DNA from: Leptolyngbyaceae cyanobacterium SM1_3_5
GTDB lineage: Bacteria > Cyanobacteriota > Cyanobacteriia > Elainellales > Elainellaceae
Direction: 5' to 3'
Assembly: GCA_012031475.1 (NCBI GenBank)
Contig: JAAUTJ010000235.1
Span: forward strand, 1-7,221
Length of the DNA stretch: 7,221 nt
Of the stretch, positions 6,330-7,221 are shown piece after piece. The notes beneath the pieces were generated by a model that saw nothing but the letters and a program-made list of their open reading frames with translations, was not told the origin of the DNA and did not search any database. Within the stretch, counting starts at the first letter, position 1; every line of letters starts with the position of its first letter. The position numbers were made by a program, and so were the translations under genes.

Positions 6330-6701
6330 TGCCGAAATATCTGCCGATGCCGTGTATGGAACGAACCCGCCCATGTCGTGAACAGGCGGCAAACCAGGCG
6401 CTTCTAATGGCCGTGAACACCGCGAGAAGGCGCACACTACTTCATGAAGATTTACCTACCTTAACCTAGATCTTGAGGGACTTCACCAATTTCGATCGCT
6501 GCTCACCCAAACAAAGCGAGACTGAAGCATTCCGCCTCGATCGCGCCTGAGCCACTCAGTTTTTCTGGTTAGCAACACACTAAAGACCATTCTAGCGATG
6601 CGATTTGGTTCCGGGCGGATCGCACCGCTCGACGCTCAGGCCAAAAATGGTCTTATGGCGATCGAAACTGACTCACCGAAAAGCGATCGCCCGCAACGGA
6701 C
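6330..6701. other. divergent intergenic region between kinase and glycosyltransferase genes
   Basis: This 372-nt stretch should hold the promoters of both divergent genes, but no convincing -35/-10 pair stands out. It contains an 8-bp direct repeat CGTGAACA (6377-6384 and 6412-6419), a small hairpin with T5 (6547-6564), a 9-bp inverted repeat spanning 6583-6654, and a HIP1 octamer (6683-6690). An open minus-strand frame runs from the kinase start up to 6437 but reads as low-similarity sequence and is probably not translated. Confidence 0.5.
6583..6654. repeat. nested inverted repeat upstream of the glycosyltransferase gene
   Basis: AAGACCATT (6583-6591) and AATGGTCTT (6646-6654) are perfect complements enclosing 54 nt. 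Within it, TGCGAT (6599-6604) pairs with ATCGCA (6619-6624). It ends 47 nt before the ATG at 6702. It may be a leader structure or a relic of a short mobile repeat. Confidence 0.35.
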
Positions 6702-7221
6702 ATGGTGCTAATTTCCGCGATCGTCTGCACCCACAATCGCGCCTGTTACTTGGGTGGCGCGATCGACAGCCTGCTGGCTCAAAACTTTGCAGGCGAATTT
6801 GAAGCGGTTGTGGTTGATAACGCCTCAACCGATCAAACTCGTGCCATTGTGGAATCCCGCCTGGATCATCCGCAACTGCGCTATGTGTATGAGCCGCAGC
6901 TTGGCTTGTCGATCGCTCGCAATGTGGGAGCCAAACACGCCAGCAGCCCAATTTTGGCGTATCTCGACGACGATGCGATCGCCAGTCCGCACTGGCTGCA
7001 AACACTCTACGATGCATTTGAGCAAGATCCCGATTTGGCGATCGCAGGCGGGCGCGTGACGCTGCTGTGGCCGGACGGCGTAATTCCTCCCCGCTGGCTG
7101 TCGGCTGGCTTGATGCAAAGTTTGGGCGCGTATGATTTGGGGGGGGAATGCGTGTGGATCGATCGCCCCGGACAAACGCCGAGGGGCTTTGAACTACGCG
7201 ATCCGAAAATCCATTTTGGAG
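6702..7221 (+). CDS. family 2 glycosyltransferase, N-terminal part (3'-truncated, one frameshift)
   Basis: The frame is open from ATG 6702 to the right edge, with about 173 residues of a GT2 (GT-A fold) enzyme that transfers a sugar from a nucleotide donor, typically to cell-surface polysaccharide or other glycans. It starts VLISAIVCTHNRACYLGGAI, as such enzymes do. It carries the nucleotide-binding block VVVDNASTD (Asp39), then EPQLGLSIARNVGAKHA and the metal-binding DxD region YLDDDAIASPHWL (Asp89-91). Near 7188-7190 one extra T is inferred: beyond it the next frame reads TPRGLNYAIRKSILE, the expected family sequence, whereas the current frame reads RGFELRDPKIHFG. An in-frame stop at 6669-6671 limits the start to 6702 (or GTG 6705); no clear Shine-Dalgarno is seen. 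The substrate cannot be judged from this part. Divergent from the kinase gene. Confidence 0.9.
   Translation, partial: MVLISAIVCTHNRACYLGGAIDSLLAQNFAGEFEAVVVDNASTDQTRAIVESRLDHPQLRYVYEPQLGLSIARNVGAKHASSPILAYLDDDAIASPHWLQTLYDAFEQDPDLAIAGGRVTLLWPDGVIPPRWLSAGLMQSLGAYDLGGECVWIDRPGQTPRGFELRDPKIHFG

Larger units (their letters stand above)
17..7045. repeat. dispersed HIP1 octamers (GCGATCGC), at least 12 copies
   Basis: Copies start at 17, 256, 1110, 1686, 2664, 3905, 4003, 4134, 4162, 6683, 6976 and 7038. HIP1 is the highly iterated palindrome of many cyanobacterial genomes. Most copies here are inside genes and two build the terminator at 4134-4177. Many more near-copies with the core CGATCG are present. 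None lies between 4170 and 6682, the nblA-kinase stretch. Confidence 0.9.

Noticed and set aside
5787..6437. Kinase start at GTG 6437 or ATG 6374
   Set aside because: The extra N-terminal residues look random and lack a ribosome site; relatives begin close to the KDSYIGHTLAKRY segment, which fits ATG 6329.

Overview
The window looks like chromosomal DNA from a cyanobacterium, probably a filamentous, phycobilisome-containing one. Three things point that way. There is an unmistakable nblA gene (phycobilisome degradation). The HIP1 octamer GCGATCGC occurs at least 12 times in 7.2 kb. Four products resemble families in the forms typical of cyanobacteria: a HlyD adaptor, an ABC1/UbiB kinase-like protein, a PP2C phosphatase, and a Ser/Thr kinase with a cyanobacterial C-terminal extension. 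The DNA is moderately GC-rich. Most starts lack a Shine-Dalgarno sequence; nblA is the exception.

Layout, left to right. (1) 2-1036 (+): 3' part of a HlyD-family membrane-fusion protein, open at the left edge. (2) 1129-1458 (+): small conserved cyanobacterial protein of unknown function, behind a TATAAT box. (3) 1459-1617: intergenic, with a 113-nt stretch rich in inverted repeats. (4) 1618-3330 (+): ABC1/AarF/UbiB-family kinase-like protein with a C-terminal membrane hairpin. (5) 3358-4110 (+): PP2C phosphatase, 27 nt downstream and probably co-transcribed, closed by a terminator built from two HIP1 octamers. (6) 4111-4386: nblA control region with promoter, possible HLR1-like site, leader hairpin and strong Shine-Dalgarno. 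(7) 4387-4584 (+): nblA. (8) 4585-4836: non-coding gap between convergent genes. (9) 4837-6329 (-): Ser/Thr protein kinase. (10) 6330-6701: divergent intergenic region. (11) 6702 to the right edge (+): start of a family 2 glycosyltransferase.

The main caution is reading-frame quality. All four long genes (HlyD, UbiB, kinase, glycosyltransferase) are broken by single-base insertions or deletions, 11 by my count. In each case the protein resumes in another frame with family-like sequence and no loss of motifs. In HlyD and UbiB the shifts cancel exactly. This pattern suits uncorrected sequencing errors, several in short homopolymers, better than gene decay. I therefore annotate full-length repaired genes rather than pseudogenes.

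Functionally the window mixes export (HlyD), phospho-signalling (ABC1 kinase-like protein, PP2C phosphatase, Ser/Thr kinase), nutrient-stress antenna breakdown (NblA) and cell-surface or sugar chemistry (GT2). Only UbiB-PP2C looks like an operon. I see no CRISPR array, rRNA, tRNA, transposase or phage gene, and no clear evidence of a wholly new system. The most original signals are non-coding: the nblA leader, the HIP1 terminator and the structured element ahead of the UbiB gene.
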